The translations under genes were made by a program, and so were the position numbers. Positions 42,264-51,053 of a DNA stretch of 64,000 nt are shown piece by piece. The stretch's first letter is position 1, and every line of letters starts with the position of its first letter. A model generated the notes under the pieces. It was not told where the DNA came from and did not search any database. It was given only the letters and a program-made list of their open reading frames with translations. The stretch is from Mesobacillus jeotgali. Lineage in GTDB: Bacteria; Bacillota; Bacilli; Bacillales; Cytobacillaceae. Location: NCBI RefSeq assembly GCF_031759225.1, contig NZ_CP134494.1, forward strand, positions 808,001-872,000, written 5' to 3'.

Positions 42264-43442
42264 TTAAACAGAGTTTGCCTGTTGTGTTGACCCATCATGA
42301 CGAACGGCAACCAGGGCGATGAAAATCAACAGCAGCATCGTGCTGATCACATAAAAGAAGCTGATGCCATTCAGCCACTGTATCGCCAGCCCGCCAATGA
42401 ATGGGCCGCTGATGCTTCCAAAGCTGAAGAAGATCCCGCACATTAAATTGCCTGCTGGCAGCAGCTGTTTCGGCAGCAGGTCTGCCATATAGCTGATGCC
42501 GAGAGAGAAAGTGGAACCAACCACCGTTCCCGCTAAAAAGAAGCAAATAAGCAGACCAACTGTTGAATTCTCAAGCATGCCAGCGGCAGTAAAGCTGATG
42601 AAACCTGCTAGCGTGACGAAGATCAGCACATTTCTTCGGCCGAGTTTATCGCTCAATATGCCTAACGGAAGCTGGGAAAGGATTCCCCCTATCGCAAATG
42701 CCGGAAGCAGGAGTGCGACCGCATCGACGCCAATTCCAGATCTCATGGCGTAAACAGGGAAGTTCCCATTTAAGCTTGCTTCCAAAAATCCATAGCCGAA
42801 CGGCGGCAGGAATGCGACCCAAGCGTATTTGAAAACTTTCCCGAACCTTTTCATTGTCCCGAAGAATGAAGTAGAGTCCATGTCGTGTTCTGGCCGTTCA
42901 TTTTTTAAAAGCCAGACGGTCAGCCATGCTGCGAGGCTTATCGCAGAGGAAATTATGAAAGGCAGTGTTGTGTTTATTTTTACGAAACCTGTCATCAGCG
43001 GGCCGGCAGCGAACCCCAGCCCGAAGAATAATCCATAAAGAGAAATATTCCTTCCAATCCGCTCTTTAGGAGAGAAAGAAGTAATCCATGTCTGGGTTGC
43101 GAAGTGAAGCATATGGTCGCCAATCCCGATTGCCAGCCTTAGCAAGAACCAGAACCAAAAGGACTTCCATAATGGGAATAGTGCAAGTGAGATGGCGACG
43201 GTAAAGCCGCCGATAAGGATGATGGGCCTGTAACCGAATCTGCGGAGCGGTGCCTCCATCAATGGAGAGGCAATCAATATGCCAATATATAAGCCTGTGG
43301 CATGCAAGCCATTCATCGATGAAGACACGCCATCCTGTTCAAAAATAATCGCAATCAAGGGAAGCAGCATTCCCTGTGAAAAACCTGAAATTGCGACGAT
43401 GCTGACCAAAATCCAGAAACGAAGCTTTATACTTATGTTCAT
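42264..43442 (-). CDS. yfkF: MFS transporter, YfkF-like
   Basis: 392 residues, twelve hydrophobic helices. MFS signatures are PLMEAPLRRFGYRPIILIGG between helices 2 and 3 and GILSDKLGRRNVLIF in the second half. Position and type fit B. subtilis yfkF. Substrate unknown. Single gene, convergent with the DMT transporter. Confidence 0.83.
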   Translation of the reverse strand: MNISIKLRFWILVSIVAISGFSQGMLLPLIAIIFEQDGVSSSMNGLHATGLYIGILIASPLMEAPLRRFGYRPIILIGGFTVAISLALFPLWKSFWFWFLLRLAIGIGDHMLHFATQTWITSFSPKERIGRNISLYGLFFGLGFAAGPLMTGFVKINTTLPFIISSAISLAAWLTVWLLKNERPEHDMDSTSFFGTMKRFGKVFKYAWVAFLPPFGYGFLEASLNGNFPVYAMRSGIGVDAVALLLPAFAIGGILSQLPLGILSDKLGRRNVLIFVTLAGFISFTAAGMLENSTVGLLICFFLAGTVVGSTFSLGISYMADLLPKQLLPAGNLMCGIFFSFGSISGPFIGGLAIQWLNGISFFYVISTMLLLIFIALVAVRHDGSTQQANSV

Positions 43443-43603
43443 GTTTAAAATCTCCCTGAAGTACTTAATACTCTTTAGATGTTAACGATATAAAAATTTT
43501 AGTGCAACGGTTTTTATTTTTAATTAAGGAAAAAATAGTGTAATCTCATGGTAATAGTCATAATTAACGAATATATAAGAGGATAGATAAGGGAGAGAGT
43601 ATC

Positions 43604-43990
43604 ATGGAATTCAAAATGAAACCTGATGTTGGTTATTTTACAGAAACAGAATTTGGCAGGCTTGATGTAGCAGGTGATGATCAGTATGGTTTCAGACCAT
43701 ACCAACTGCTCGTATCATCAGTAGCTGTATGCAGCGGCGGGGTCCTGCGCAAGGTCCTCGAAAAAATGAGGATGGATATTGAGGATATCCATATCAAGGC
43801 GGACGCTGAACGTGTTGAGGAAGAAGCGAACAGAGTAAGCAAGATTACGGTTCACTTCCGTATTGCCGGCAAAAATCTGGATGAAAAGAAAATTGAAAAG
43901 GCCATGGCTCTGACCAGGAAAAATTGCTCGATGGTCCAATCGGTCGTAGGCAGCATTGAGGTTGAGGAAACGTTTGAAATTGTTCAATAA
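43604..43990 (+). CDS. OsmC-family protein
   Basis: 128 residues of the OsmC/Ohr fold, with the two redox cysteines in VAVCSGGVL (about 45) and KNCSMVQSV (about 107). OsmC/Ohr proteins reduce organic hydroperoxides; this shorter branch (YhfA-like) is less well known. GGGAGAG precedes the ATG. Single gene with its own terminator. Confidence 0.88.
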   Translation: MEFKMKPDVGYFTETEFGRLDVAGDDQYGFRPYQLLVSSVAVCSGGVLRKVLEKMRMDIEDIHIKADAERVEEEANRVSKITVHFRIAGKNLDEKKIEKAMALTRKNCSMVQSVVGSIEVEETFEIVQ

Positions 43991-44075
43991 TTGTTCTGAA
44001 ACGCGAGTTACACCCATAGCGCAATATGCTATAATGAGTATTGGATTTTACCTGGTTTAATATAATAGAAACAAT

Positions 44076-44108
44076 GAACTCTGTTCCGGGAGGACAGGGT
44101 TCTTTTTT
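44076..44108 (+). terminator. Terminator of the OsmC-family gene
   Basis: GAACTCTGT-CC / GG-ACAGGGTTC around a GGGA loop, then six T. Confidence 0.82.
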
Positions 44109-44171
44109 CGCTGTAAAAAAGCAAGTTCCTGTTGGACTGAAGTTAGACATAAAAACGGACACGTGAGATTG

Positions 44172-44675
44172 GACACTTTCAAAGCCAATGGGCAGCCAAA
44201 ATGTCTAAGAAAAGTGGTTTAATGGACATTTCGAAGTTGTTGGAAAGTCAAAATGTCTAAGAAAAGGTGTTTTAATAGACATTTCGAAGCTGCTGGGCAC
44301 TCAAAATGTCTAAGAAAAGGCGTTTAATGGACATTTCGAAGCTGCTGGGCAGCCAAAATGTCTAAGAAAAGGCGTTTAATGGACATTTCAAAGCCAGTAG
44401 GAACTCAAAATGTCTAAGAAAAGGTGTTTAATGGACATTTTGAAGCTGCTGGGCAGTCAAAATGTCTTAGAAAAATGGTTTAATGGACATTTCGAAGTTG
44501 TTGGAAAGTCAAAATGTCTAAAAAACGTGTTTAATAGACATTTCGAAGCTGCTGGGCAGTCAAAATGTCTAAGAAAAGGTGTTTAATGGACATTTCGAAG
44601 CTGCTGGGCAGCCAAAATGTCTAAGAAAAGGTGTTTAATGGACATTTCAAAGCCAGTGGGCGGCCAAAATGTCCA
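44172..44675. repeat. Tandem array, 52-bp period, about ten units of a palindromic core (array B)
   Basis: GACATTT-type cores at about 44172, 44225, 44278, 44330, 44382, 44434, 44485, 44536, 44589 and 44641. The unit is AAAATGTCTAAGAAAAGG, TGTTTAATGGACATTTC and an 18-nt spacer of the type GAAGCTGCTGGGCAGT. The core is the same as in array A, the spacer is not. The array ends 30 bp before the YczE-like gene, in its leader. Confidence 0.9.
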
Positions 44676-44706
44676 ATTAAAGGTTACAAGAAGGAGAATA
44701 AGAAAT

Positions 44707-45324
44707 ATGGCTTTTTTTTATCGCACTCTTTTTTACATCATTGGGTTAATAATTCTATCTTTTGGAGTATCGATGACGATTAAAGCGGGATTGGGCACCG
44801 GTGCATGGGACGCACTCAATGTCGGTTTATCGAAAACTGTGGGGCTGACACCTGGCAGCTGGGTTGTGATTGTTGGAATTGTCATGATTTTCATCAATGC
44901 GGCATTAGTAAAAAGGCGTCCGGACGTTGCAGCGATTATCACGCTGCTGATCACTGGTGTGCTGATCGACTTCTGGCTGTTGCGAGTGTTCGAAGATTTG
45001 GTTGTGACCGGCTACGCAAAACAATTTGCAGTCTTCATTCTGGGAATGGTCGCGCTAAGCTTCGGGCTGGCAGTATACTTGCAGCCAAAGTTCCCGTTAA
45101 TCCCAATCGATAATTTCATGATGGCATTAAGAGAACGCTTTGGACTCAATCTCATGGTAGCTAAAACACTTGGTGAAGTGTTAGCCCTGTCCGCTGCATT
45201 CATTTTTAAAGGACCGATCGGCATCGGTACATTGATTGTAACCTTCGCAATTGGCCCGCTGATCCAATTGTTCTACCCTTACTGTGAAAAACTTTATAAT
45301 AAGCTGCTCACATCGGCCCGATGA
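44707..45324 (+). CDS. YczE-family membrane protein
   Basis: 205 residues with five hydrophobic helices. The YczE/YitT-like pattern is seen in SFGVSMTIKAGLGTGAWDAL near residue 20 and PLIPIDNFMMAL near 140. Function unknown. The start is ATG 44707, with AAGGAG 10-11 nt upstream; a longer in-frame opening at 44617 runs into the repeat array and has no ribosome site. Confidence 0.82.
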   Translation: MAFFYRTLFYIIGLIILSFGVSMTIKAGLGTGAWDALNVGLSKTVGLTPGSWVVIVGIVMIFINAALVKRRPDVAAIITLLITGVLIDFWLLRVFEDLVVTGYAKQFAVFILGMVALSFGLAVYLQPKFPLIPIDNFMMALRERFGLNLMVAKTLGEVLALSAAFIFKGPIGIGTLIVTFAIGPLIQLFYPYCEKLYNKLLTSAR

Positions 45325-45328
45325 TTTT

Positions 45329-45360
45329 AAGGCTCTGCACAAACGCAGGGCTTTTTTTTA
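45329..45360 (+). terminator. Terminator of the YczE-like gene
   Basis: AAGGCTCTGC / GCAGGGCTT, 6-nt loop, then eight T. Confidence 0.88.
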
Positions 45361-45479
45361 TAGAAGCGAACAAACAAAGTTTCCGAAAAGCACCCTAACT
45401 TTGGATAAAGTTAATGAACTCCGAAAACACTATAAACAAACTTATAAGTTTCCCGTAGTGAAAGGAGAAAACAACACCG

Positions 45480-46313
45480 ATGAAAAAAGCAGCAGCTATT
45501 CTAGTTATGACTATTGTTTTCATGATGTCCATTTTAGCGCCTGGCTTTGCTGAGGAGGGAAAAGGGAAAAAGGCTCCTCCACCAAAGCAGGAGGAAACTG
45601 CAAAGTATACAATCCCGAACTCAGTCATGAATATCACAAAGGACAACACATATCCAAACCCGACAGAGGATTTGCCTTTCCTTCAGCCTAGTGAGCTGAC
45701 AAAGAACCTTTTGAAGACATCAAAAGTGAAGATTGAGAACCCGGATTTGATCCGAATGCTGAATGAAACTTCCATTAACAGCACTCCTTTTGCAATCGGC
45801 TATCGTGCGATTGTTTACCTTGGGGAGTGGCCGTTGAATTATGTGTCCACCGAAACTTCCCCGAACTGGGAGTTCCAGAAAATCAATACGAACTACTTTG
45901 ATAATCGCGGCGGGAATTCTATTTATCAAATCCATTATGTGCAGGAACAGCAAAAATCTGTGAAGGGCGGCTTGACAGCAAAAATCAAGAACGCCGAAGA
46001 CGTGCAAAAAATGATGCTTTTAAAAGCAGCTAAAAAAACTGGACTGCCGCTGGCGTTCGAAACCATTGTCGGCGCTGGTACCAAAAAGGATCATATCTAT
46101 AATATCCAGCCCAAACGCCTTGGCTACCTTTACGCCTACGCCCCGGCAATCAATGAAAAGGGCAAAGTGACATATGGTGAGGTCTACTTGATGCTAAAAG
46201 GAAGCAAGAAGTTCATCGTCGTCAAAAATGTCGTCTCGCAGGGGATTGGTGCATGGATTCCAGTGCAGGACCATGTCAGCTTCGGTTTTGTTTCAAGTGA
46301 AAGACCACGATAA
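45480..46313 (+). CDS. yfkD: YfkD-family secreted protein
   Basis: 277 residues with an N-terminal signal peptide (MKKAAAILVMTIVFMMSILA, cleavage after GFA) and a soluble domain typical of the YfkD family (YTIPNSVMNITKDNTYPNP, GYRAIVYLGEWPLNY). Function unknown. AGGAG lies 9-10 nt before the ATG. Its order after yfkF matches B. subtilis. Terminator follows. Confidence 0.87.
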   Translation: MKKAAAILVMTIVFMMSILAPGFAEEGKGKKAPPPKQEETAKYTIPNSVMNITKDNTYPNPTEDLPFLQPSELTKNLLKTSKVKIENPDLIRMLNETSINSTPFAIGYRAIVYLGEWPLNYVSTETSPNWEFQKINTNYFDNRGGNSIYQIHYVQEQQKSVKGGLTAKIKNAEDVQKMMLLKAAKKTGLPLAFETIVGAGTKKDHIYNIQPKRLGYLYAYAPAINEKGKVTYGEVYLMLKGSKKFIVVKNVVSQGIGAWIPVQDHVSFGFVSSERPR

Positions 46314-46327
46314 AAGAAAAAACAGTA

Positions 46328-46362
46328 AAGTCTTATTCCTATAAAAGGAGTAAGGCTTTTTT
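46328..46362 (+). terminator. Terminator of yfkD
   Basis: Thirteen-base arms AAGTCTTATTCCT / AGGAGTAAGGCTT with G-U pairs, 5-nt loop, six T. Confidence 0.85.
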
Positions 46363-46400
46363 GTTCTAAGATAAGAAAGTATAAATCTCACTTCGAGAAC

Positions 46401-46520
46401 TGTCCAGCTCCAGCGCCTAGCCCCTCGAGTCGCTTCGGTCCGCCCAATGAAGTCAAAGAACGACTTCACCGGTCGGCCCTCCAGCGCTTGTCGGGGCTGA
46501 CCAAGGCGCTTGCGCTTTTC
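46401..46520. repeat. Dispersed structured repeat, 120 bp (copy 1)
   Basis: Begins TGTCCAGCTCCAGCGCCTAG and ends GGCGCTTGCGCTTTTC. AGCCCC near the start pairs with GGGGCT near the end, GCGCC with GGCGC, and an inner GAAGTC pairs with GACTTC. A diverged copy is at 51965-52085. From memory such sequences are common between Bacillaceae genes; no name known to me. Confidence 0.7.
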
Positions 46521-46565
46521 AAATTGTGGTAATTTTATCCTCTTGACAAAAGGTATATATATCCT

Positions 46566-46591
46566 GTTTAACGCTTGTCTGACCCGGGAAT
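46566..46591 (+). promoter_or_regulatory. Sigma-B-type promoter of the large YtxH gene
   Basis: GTTTAA, 14-nt spacer, GGGAAT. The -35 is perfect and the -10 differs by one base from GGGTAT. Confidence 0.75.
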
Positions 46592-46642
46592 TAGATAGAC
46601 ATAACAAATTGAAACACCAAACACTAAAGGAGGAAATTTATT

Positions 46643-47428
46643 ATGTCTGACAACATTCTTTCAAATAACCAAACTGGTAACACTTCTAATTATAATATGA
46701 ACAACAATATGTACAGTTCTTCAACTGAGAATGCAACGTATGATACGACAACTGGCACAACAACATACGCGAGCACAAATTCAGGGGATTCATATTCAAA
46801 CAATTCCTCAATGGGAGGCTACTCCAGCAGCTATGCTGTAGACAACTCTAACAGCACAGGGTCATCGAACAGCAAGCTGATGAAGGGTGTGCTGATTGGC
46901 GCAGCGATCGGCGGTGCATTGACACTGCTTGACTCAAACACCCGTACAAAGGTGAAGGATAAAGCAGTCAATGCCAAGGATACATCAATGAATGTGTTCA
47001 GCGAAGTCAAAAACAATCCTACTGATGTAAAGGAACAAATGATGAGCAGCTTTAAGGAAGCATCCAGCATTCTGAAAGAAGCCATCAGTGATGCTCAAAA
47101 CCTTTACCAGCGCCTGAATGACGATGTGTTCAGCAAGATGAATGAGGCAAAGTCTAATTCATCCGATGCAATGCAGACAGTGATGAATGCTAAGGATGAA
47201 CTCAAGGAAGTAGGGTCAAAAGTGAAGGAAGCAGGTTCAACTGCAATGGATAACCCGGTGGTTAACTCTGCAACCGAATCAAACTCTTCATACTCCGGCT
47301 CGAACGGTTCTGCTGATGCATATGCTACAGGCATGGAAAGTAAACCGTCTGATACAACAGGATTAGGAAATACTTCTAATGCCTTTACTGTATCACCGGA
47401 AAACCAGAAGAATGATAATAATCGCTAA
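46643..47428 (+). CDS. YtxH-domain protein with Asn/Ser-rich N-terminus
   Basis: 261 residues. The first ~75 are low-complexity, rich in Asn, Ser, Thr, Tyr and Gly. A short hydrophobic helix (KLMKGVLIGAAIGGALTLLD) leads into an amphipathic helical region (about 100-215) and a second polar Ser/Asn tail. YtxH-type; possibly a stress or desiccation protein. AGGAGG is 10-11 nt before the ATG. It has a sigma-B-type promoter. Its terminator was the target of the second IS copy. Confidence 0.78.
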   Translation: MSDNILSNNQTGNTSNYNMNNNMYSSSTENATYDTTTGTTTYASTNSGDSYSNNSSMGGYSSSYAVDNSNSTGSSNSKLMKGVLIGAAIGGALTLLDSNTRTKVKDKAVNAKDTSMNVFSEVKNNPTDVKEQMMSSFKEASSILKEAISDAQNLYQRLNDDVFSKMNEAKSNSSDAMQTVMNAKDELKEVGSKVKEAGSTAMDNPVVNSATESNSSYSGSNGSADAYATGMESKPSDTTGLGNTSNAFTVSPENQKNDNNR

Positions 47429-47442
47429 ACTATGACCATAAA

Positions 47443-47467
47443 GCCAGTCCTGTTTCCCAGGACTGGT
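47443..47467 (+). repeat. Left target-site duplication: 25-bp terminator stem-loop
   Basis: GCCAGTCCTGTTT / CCCAGGACTGGT: a stem of CCAGTCCTG / CAGGACTGG. The same 25 bp lie at 49207-49231 behind the IS. This copy has lost its T-tract. Confidence 0.95.
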
Positions 47468-47469
47468 CA

Positions 47470-47518
47470 GACTGTAGACAAACTCGATGAAAATCGCGTT
47501 TGTTTACAGTCTTTTTTT
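47470..47518 (+). terminator. IS-borne terminator at the left end (copy 2)
   Basis: GACTGTAGACAAAC / GTTTGTTTACAGTC, 14-nt loop, seven T; same as in copy 1. Confidence 0.8.
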
Positions 47519-47537
47519 GATTGTTCCTGGAATGGGG

Positions 47538-47673
47538 CTGTTGATTTCCGTTCCAGGCGCTTCGCTTTCCGCGGGGCTGGCGGTGAGCCTCCTCACCGCC
47601 GTTGGCGTCTGCGGGGTCTCACCTGTCCAGCTGAGCCCGCAGGAGTCTACGCGCCTTCCACTCCAATCAACAG
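47538..47673 (+). other. GC-rich structured leader inside the IS (copy 2)
   Basis: Counterpart of 9279-9414 with the same boundary arms CTGTTGATT / AATCAACAG and scattered substitutions, for example GTCGCCGTTGGCGCC changed to ACCGCCGTTGGCGTC. Confidence 0.6.
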
Positions 47674-47748
47674 GATTTCTAAACTTAGCGTGGAACTAAA
47701 CATAAGTCTATTTTAAAATAGATACATATAACGCTTGAGGTGATAAAG

Positions 47749-49107
47749 ATGCTTTCGAAGAACAATCCTATCCAACGAGACCAATTAGAAATGGTGGCTT
47801 TAGACCAGCTCGTTCCTAAGGACCATTTAGTCCGTAAGATGGAATCAGCCATTGATTTTTCTTTCATTTATGACTTGGTGAAGGATGTGTATTCTGAGAT
47901 AGGGCGCCCAAGCATTGACCCTGTGATTTTAATTAAGCTCACCTTCATTCAATATACCTTTGGCATCCGTTCCATGCGCCAGACCATTGCCGAAGTAGAA
48001 ACGAATATGGCCTACCGCTGGTTTTTGGGTTATGGATTCCATGATAAAGTGCCCCACTTCTCCACCTTCGGGAAGAACTACGAACGCCGTTTTAAAGATA
48101 CCGATTTGTTTGAACAGATCTTCTATCGAGTTCTTAAGACCGCAGCTGATAAGAAACTTATTAGTGCTGAACATGTCTTTATTGATTCAACCCATGTAAA
48201 AGCAAGTGCGAATAAGCATAAATTCGAGAAGAAAGTGGTGCGTAAGGAAACACGGGCGTATCAAGAGAAACTCCAGGAAGAAATCAATCAGGATCGGGAA
48301 GAGCATGGAAAGAAGCCTTTTCCTCCCGATAAGTTCGACAAGGAAGAATCAAAGGAAATCAAGGAAAGTACCACCGATCCGGAGAGTGGATACTACGTCA
48401 AGGACGAACGGACAAAACAGTTTGCCTACTCCTTCCATGCGGCATCAGATAGTAACGGATTTGTCCTGGGGACAATTGTGACACCTGGTAACACGCATGA
48501 CAGCCTGATCCTTGAGCCACTGGTAGAACAAGTGATAGAGAAAGTCGGAAAGCCCAAGGCCGTTGCGGCCGACGCAGCCTATAAAACTCCAGCTATTACG
48601 AAGTTTCTGATGGAAAACGAAATGACCCCGGCTTTGCCTTATACCCGACCACGAACGAAGGACGGATTCTTCCGTAAATATGAGTATGTATATGACGAAT
48701 TCTACGACTGTTATTTGTGTCCTGCCGGTGAGGTCCTAAAGTATTCGACCACAACTAAAGAGGGGTATCGTGAATATAAATCCCCCAAACAGATCTGCGC
48801 CAACTGCCCGTTTTTAGCGCAATGCACAGAAAGTAAGGACCACCAAAAGGTTGTAACGCGCCATATCTGGCAGGAGTATGTGGAAGAGGCAGACCACTTG
48901 AGGCACAAACCAGAAGTAAAACAAATCTATGCGAAACGCAAAGAAACCATTGAGCGCGTATTCGCAGATGCAAAAGAAAAGCATGGCATGCGTTGGACAA
49001 CCCTGAGGGGACTAAAAAAATTGTCGATGCAGGCGATGCTTACTTTCGCTGCCTTGAACCTGAAGAAGATGGCCAACTGGACATGGAGAAGTCCAGTAAT
49101 GGCCTAA
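47749..49107 (+). CDS. IS1182-family transposase (copy 2)
   Basis: 452 residues, intact, with the same DDE residues and Cys cluster as copy 1. Differences concentrate near the N-terminus (VPKDHLVRKMESAIDFSFIY against VPQEHLVRKMEAALDFTFIY) and in the C-terminal third, while the middle is nearly identical. ATG 47749 with GAGGTG upstream. Confidence 0.95.
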   Translation: MLSKNNPIQRDQLEMVALDQLVPKDHLVRKMESAIDFSFIYDLVKDVYSEIGRPSIDPVILIKLTFIQYTFGIRSMRQTIAEVETNMAYRWFLGYGFHDKVPHFSTFGKNYERRFKDTDLFEQIFYRVLKTAADKKLISAEHVFIDSTHVKASANKHKFEKKVVRKETRAYQEKLQEEINQDREEHGKKPFPPDKFDKEESKEIKESTTDPESGYYVKDERTKQFAYSFHAASDSNGFVLGTIVTPGNTHDSLILEPLVEQVIEKVGKPKAVAADAAYKTPAITKFLMENEMTPALPYTRPRTKDGFFRKYEYVYDEFYDCYLCPAGEVLKYSTTTKEGYREYKSPKQICANCPFLAQCTESKDHQKVVTRHIWQEYVEEADHLRHKPEVKQIYAKRKETIERVFADAKEKHGMRWTTLRGLKKLSMQAMLTFAALNLKKMANWTWRSPVMA

Positions 49108-49160
49108 AAGTATAGTAAAGAGAGTCTATTTTCTTTGAAAAATCCAATAAAATCCAAAAA

Positions 49161-49194
49161 GGGGTTCGGAATTAGACCATTCCGAACCCCTTTT
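49161..49194 (+). terminator. IS-borne terminator at the right end (copy 2)
   Basis: GGGGTTCGGAAT / ATTCCGAACCCC, 6-nt loop, TTTT. Confidence 0.88.
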
Positions 49195-49206
49195 GTCGAC
49201 AAACTG

Positions 49207-49231
49207 GCCAGTCCTGTTTCCCAGGACTGGT
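49207..49231 (+). repeat. Right target-site duplication with original T-tract
   Basis: Second copy of the 25-bp hairpin at 47443-47467, followed by five more T. The intact terminator of the YtxH gene is now behind the IS. Confidence 0.95.
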
Positions 49232-49326
49232 TTTTTATTGTCTACACTCCCATATATTTGGTTGTTTCCAGTATTCAACACGGGGGTAATTATAAGTACA
49301 GGCATATAGATAGGGAGGACAAGTCA

Positions 49327-51012
49327 ATGGACAAGAAAATGAAAACACGCTCGAACAGGTGTGATTTTGATAGAGAAACAGCTACAGGGAAAATTGCGAT
49401 GGCCGCTTCGGCACATCCAATTGCCACGGATGCCGGAGAGAAGATCCTCCGTGAAGGAGGCAACGCTATAGATGCGGCGATCGCCATCCAATTTGGACTG
49501 AATGTCGGGGAACCGATGATGACCGGAATTGGCGGAAGCGGATTTTTCATGGTCTACCATGCCGAAAGCAAGACAACGAAAATTTTTGATGGCCATACAA
49601 GGGCTCCTAAAGCAGCGCATCCGGAACTCTTTTTGGATGATAAGGGAGAAGTGATTCCGTTTAAGGAAAGGTCGACCCATGGTATAGGAGTTGGCGTCCC
49701 TGGAATCCTGAAAGCAATGGAAGCAGCCAGGAAGGAATATGGGACAAAGCCGCTGGCTGAACTAATCGAACCTGCTGCCCAGGCGGCGGAAAAAGGTGTG
49801 GAAGTAAACTGGGTGATGGAAGAAATCCTTAACACCTTTGACTATCGTCTCGGCGACCATGCGAGGGAATTGTTTCAGCCGGGAGGCAAATCCCTTAAAG
49901 AAGGGGATGTCTACCAGAAAGAGCACCTCGTAAAAACATTCCGCATCCTACAGCGCGATGGCATCGAAGCCTTTTATGAAGGCGAGATTGGTGAAGCAAT
50001 CATCTCAACGCTGAAGGAACTTGGCGGCATCATGGAAATGTCTGACCTCAGAGATTATGAAATCACGGTTGATGAACCTGTCTGGGGAACGTATCGAGAC
50101 TACAAAATTGCTTCCTCCAATATGCCAAGTGCAGGAGGAACAACGATGCTGCAAATTTTAAAACTGCTGGAAGGCTTTGACCTCAGCAAATATAACGCGA
50201 AATCCTGGGAAAAGTATTACTTATTTACAGAAGCAATGAGAATTGCTTTTTCAGATAAAATCGCATTTTCGGGAGATCCCGAGTTTGGTGATATTCCGTT
50301 AAATGGGTTGCTCAATGAAGAGTATCTTGCGGAACGGCGAAAATTGATTAGCTTTGAGAGAAGGAATGACTCAGTCGATTTCGGAAACCCATGGGCTTAT
50401 ACAGGCGGTAAAGAAATCAATATCGTGCGCCAGCCATTCGAGCCTGAAAAGGAGAGAAGTGAAACGACCCACTTCACCGTCATAGATAAATGGGGAAATA
50501 TTGTCGCATGTACATCTACGGTCGAGCACCCATTTGGTTCAGGAATCATGGTCAAGGATCATGGATTTGTTTTGAATAACGAGTTGACTGATTTTGATGC
50601 AGTCCCTGGCGGCTTGAATGAGATCCAGCCAGGCAAACGTCCGGTAAGCTGCAAGACGCCGACGATTGTTTTCAAGGATGATGAACCGGTGCTGACACTA
50701 GGTTCACCAGGTGGTCCAACGATCATCGGTTCCGTGTTCCAGACACTGATTAATGTTCTTGATTTTGGGATGGATCTTAAAGAAGCTATTGAGGAGCCAA
50801 GGATTTTCAATAGTACTGGCCCTCTGATTGGCTGGGAATCTGGAATTAGCATGGAGGCAAAGGGAGAGATGGAATCTCGAGGCTTCGAGTTCGCCGATGG
50901 ACCATTCCCGCTCGGCAATGTCCAGGCGATCCAAATTGATCGTGAGAAAGGCCTCATTTATGGAGCGGCTGATTCAAGCCGCGAGGGAAAGGCCACTGGA
51001 ATTGATGGATAA
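49327..51012 (+). CDS. Gamma-glutamyltransferase family protein
   Basis: 561 residues from ATG 49327 (GGGAGG 8 nt upstream). No signal peptide. N-terminal family pattern SAHPIATDAGEKILREGGNA; the autoprocessing nucleophile Thr is in ERSETTHFTVID (about 380); GSPGGPTIIGSVFQ follows in the small subunit. It would be an Ntn hydrolase cleaving gamma-glutamyl bonds. Lack of a signal peptide points to the cytoplasmic YwrD-like branch rather than secreted Ggt. Single gene downstream of the IS. Confidence 0.87.
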   Translation: MDKKMKTRSNRCDFDRETATGKIAMAASAHPIATDAGEKILREGGNAIDAAIAIQFGLNVGEPMMTGIGGSGFFMVYHAESKTTKIFDGHTRAPKAAHPELFLDDKGEVIPFKERSTHGIGVGVPGILKAMEAARKEYGTKPLAELIEPAAQAAEKGVEVNWVMEEILNTFDYRLGDHARELFQPGGKSLKEGDVYQKEHLVKTFRILQRDGIEAFYEGEIGEAIISTLKELGGIMEMSDLRDYEITVDEPVWGTYRDYKIASSNMPSAGGTTMLQILKLLEGFDLSKYNAKSWEKYYLFTEAMRIAFSDKIAFSGDPEFGDIPLNGLLNEEYLAERRKLISFERRNDSVDFGNPWAYTGGKEINIVRQPFEPEKERSETTHFTVIDKWGNIVACTSTVEHPFGSGIMVKDHGFVLNNELTDFDAVPGGLNEIQPGKRPVSCKTPTIVFKDDEPVLTLGSPGGPTIIGSVFQTLINVLDFGMDLKEAIEEPRIFNSTGPLIGWESGISMEAKGEMESRGFEFADGPFPLGNVQAIQIDREKGLIYGAADSSREGKATGIDG

Positions 51013-51023
51013 TTAGATGGAAA

Positions 51024-51053
51024 AAGCAGGCTGTTTAAGCAGCCTGCTTCTTA
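51024..51053. terminator. Bidirectional terminator
   Basis: AAGCAGGCTG / CAGCCTGCTT, 6-nt loop. Shared by the gamma-glutamyltransferase gene and the convergent DUF421 gene. Confidence 0.82.

Larger units (their letters stand above)
47468..49206 (+). mobile_element. IS1182-family insertion sequence, copy 2 (1739 bp)
   Basis: Same ends (CAGACTGTAGACAAA and, inward from the right, CAGTTTGTCGACAAA), same length and same inner layout as copy 1. It sits between the stem and the T-tract of the YtxH gene terminator, with a 25-bp duplication. The transposase is intact. Orientation follows the upstream gene, as for copy 1. Confidence 0.94.

Noticed and set aside
44617..44706. N-terminal extension of the YczE-like protein
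   Set aside because: The longer frame is made of repeat-array DNA and has no ribosome site; AAGGAG before ATG 44707 defines the start.
49135..49326. Long N-terminal extension of the gamma-glutamyltransferase
   Set aside because: That opening begins inside the IS right end and crosses the duplicated terminator; the ATG at 49327 has a clear ribosome site and starts the conserved domain.
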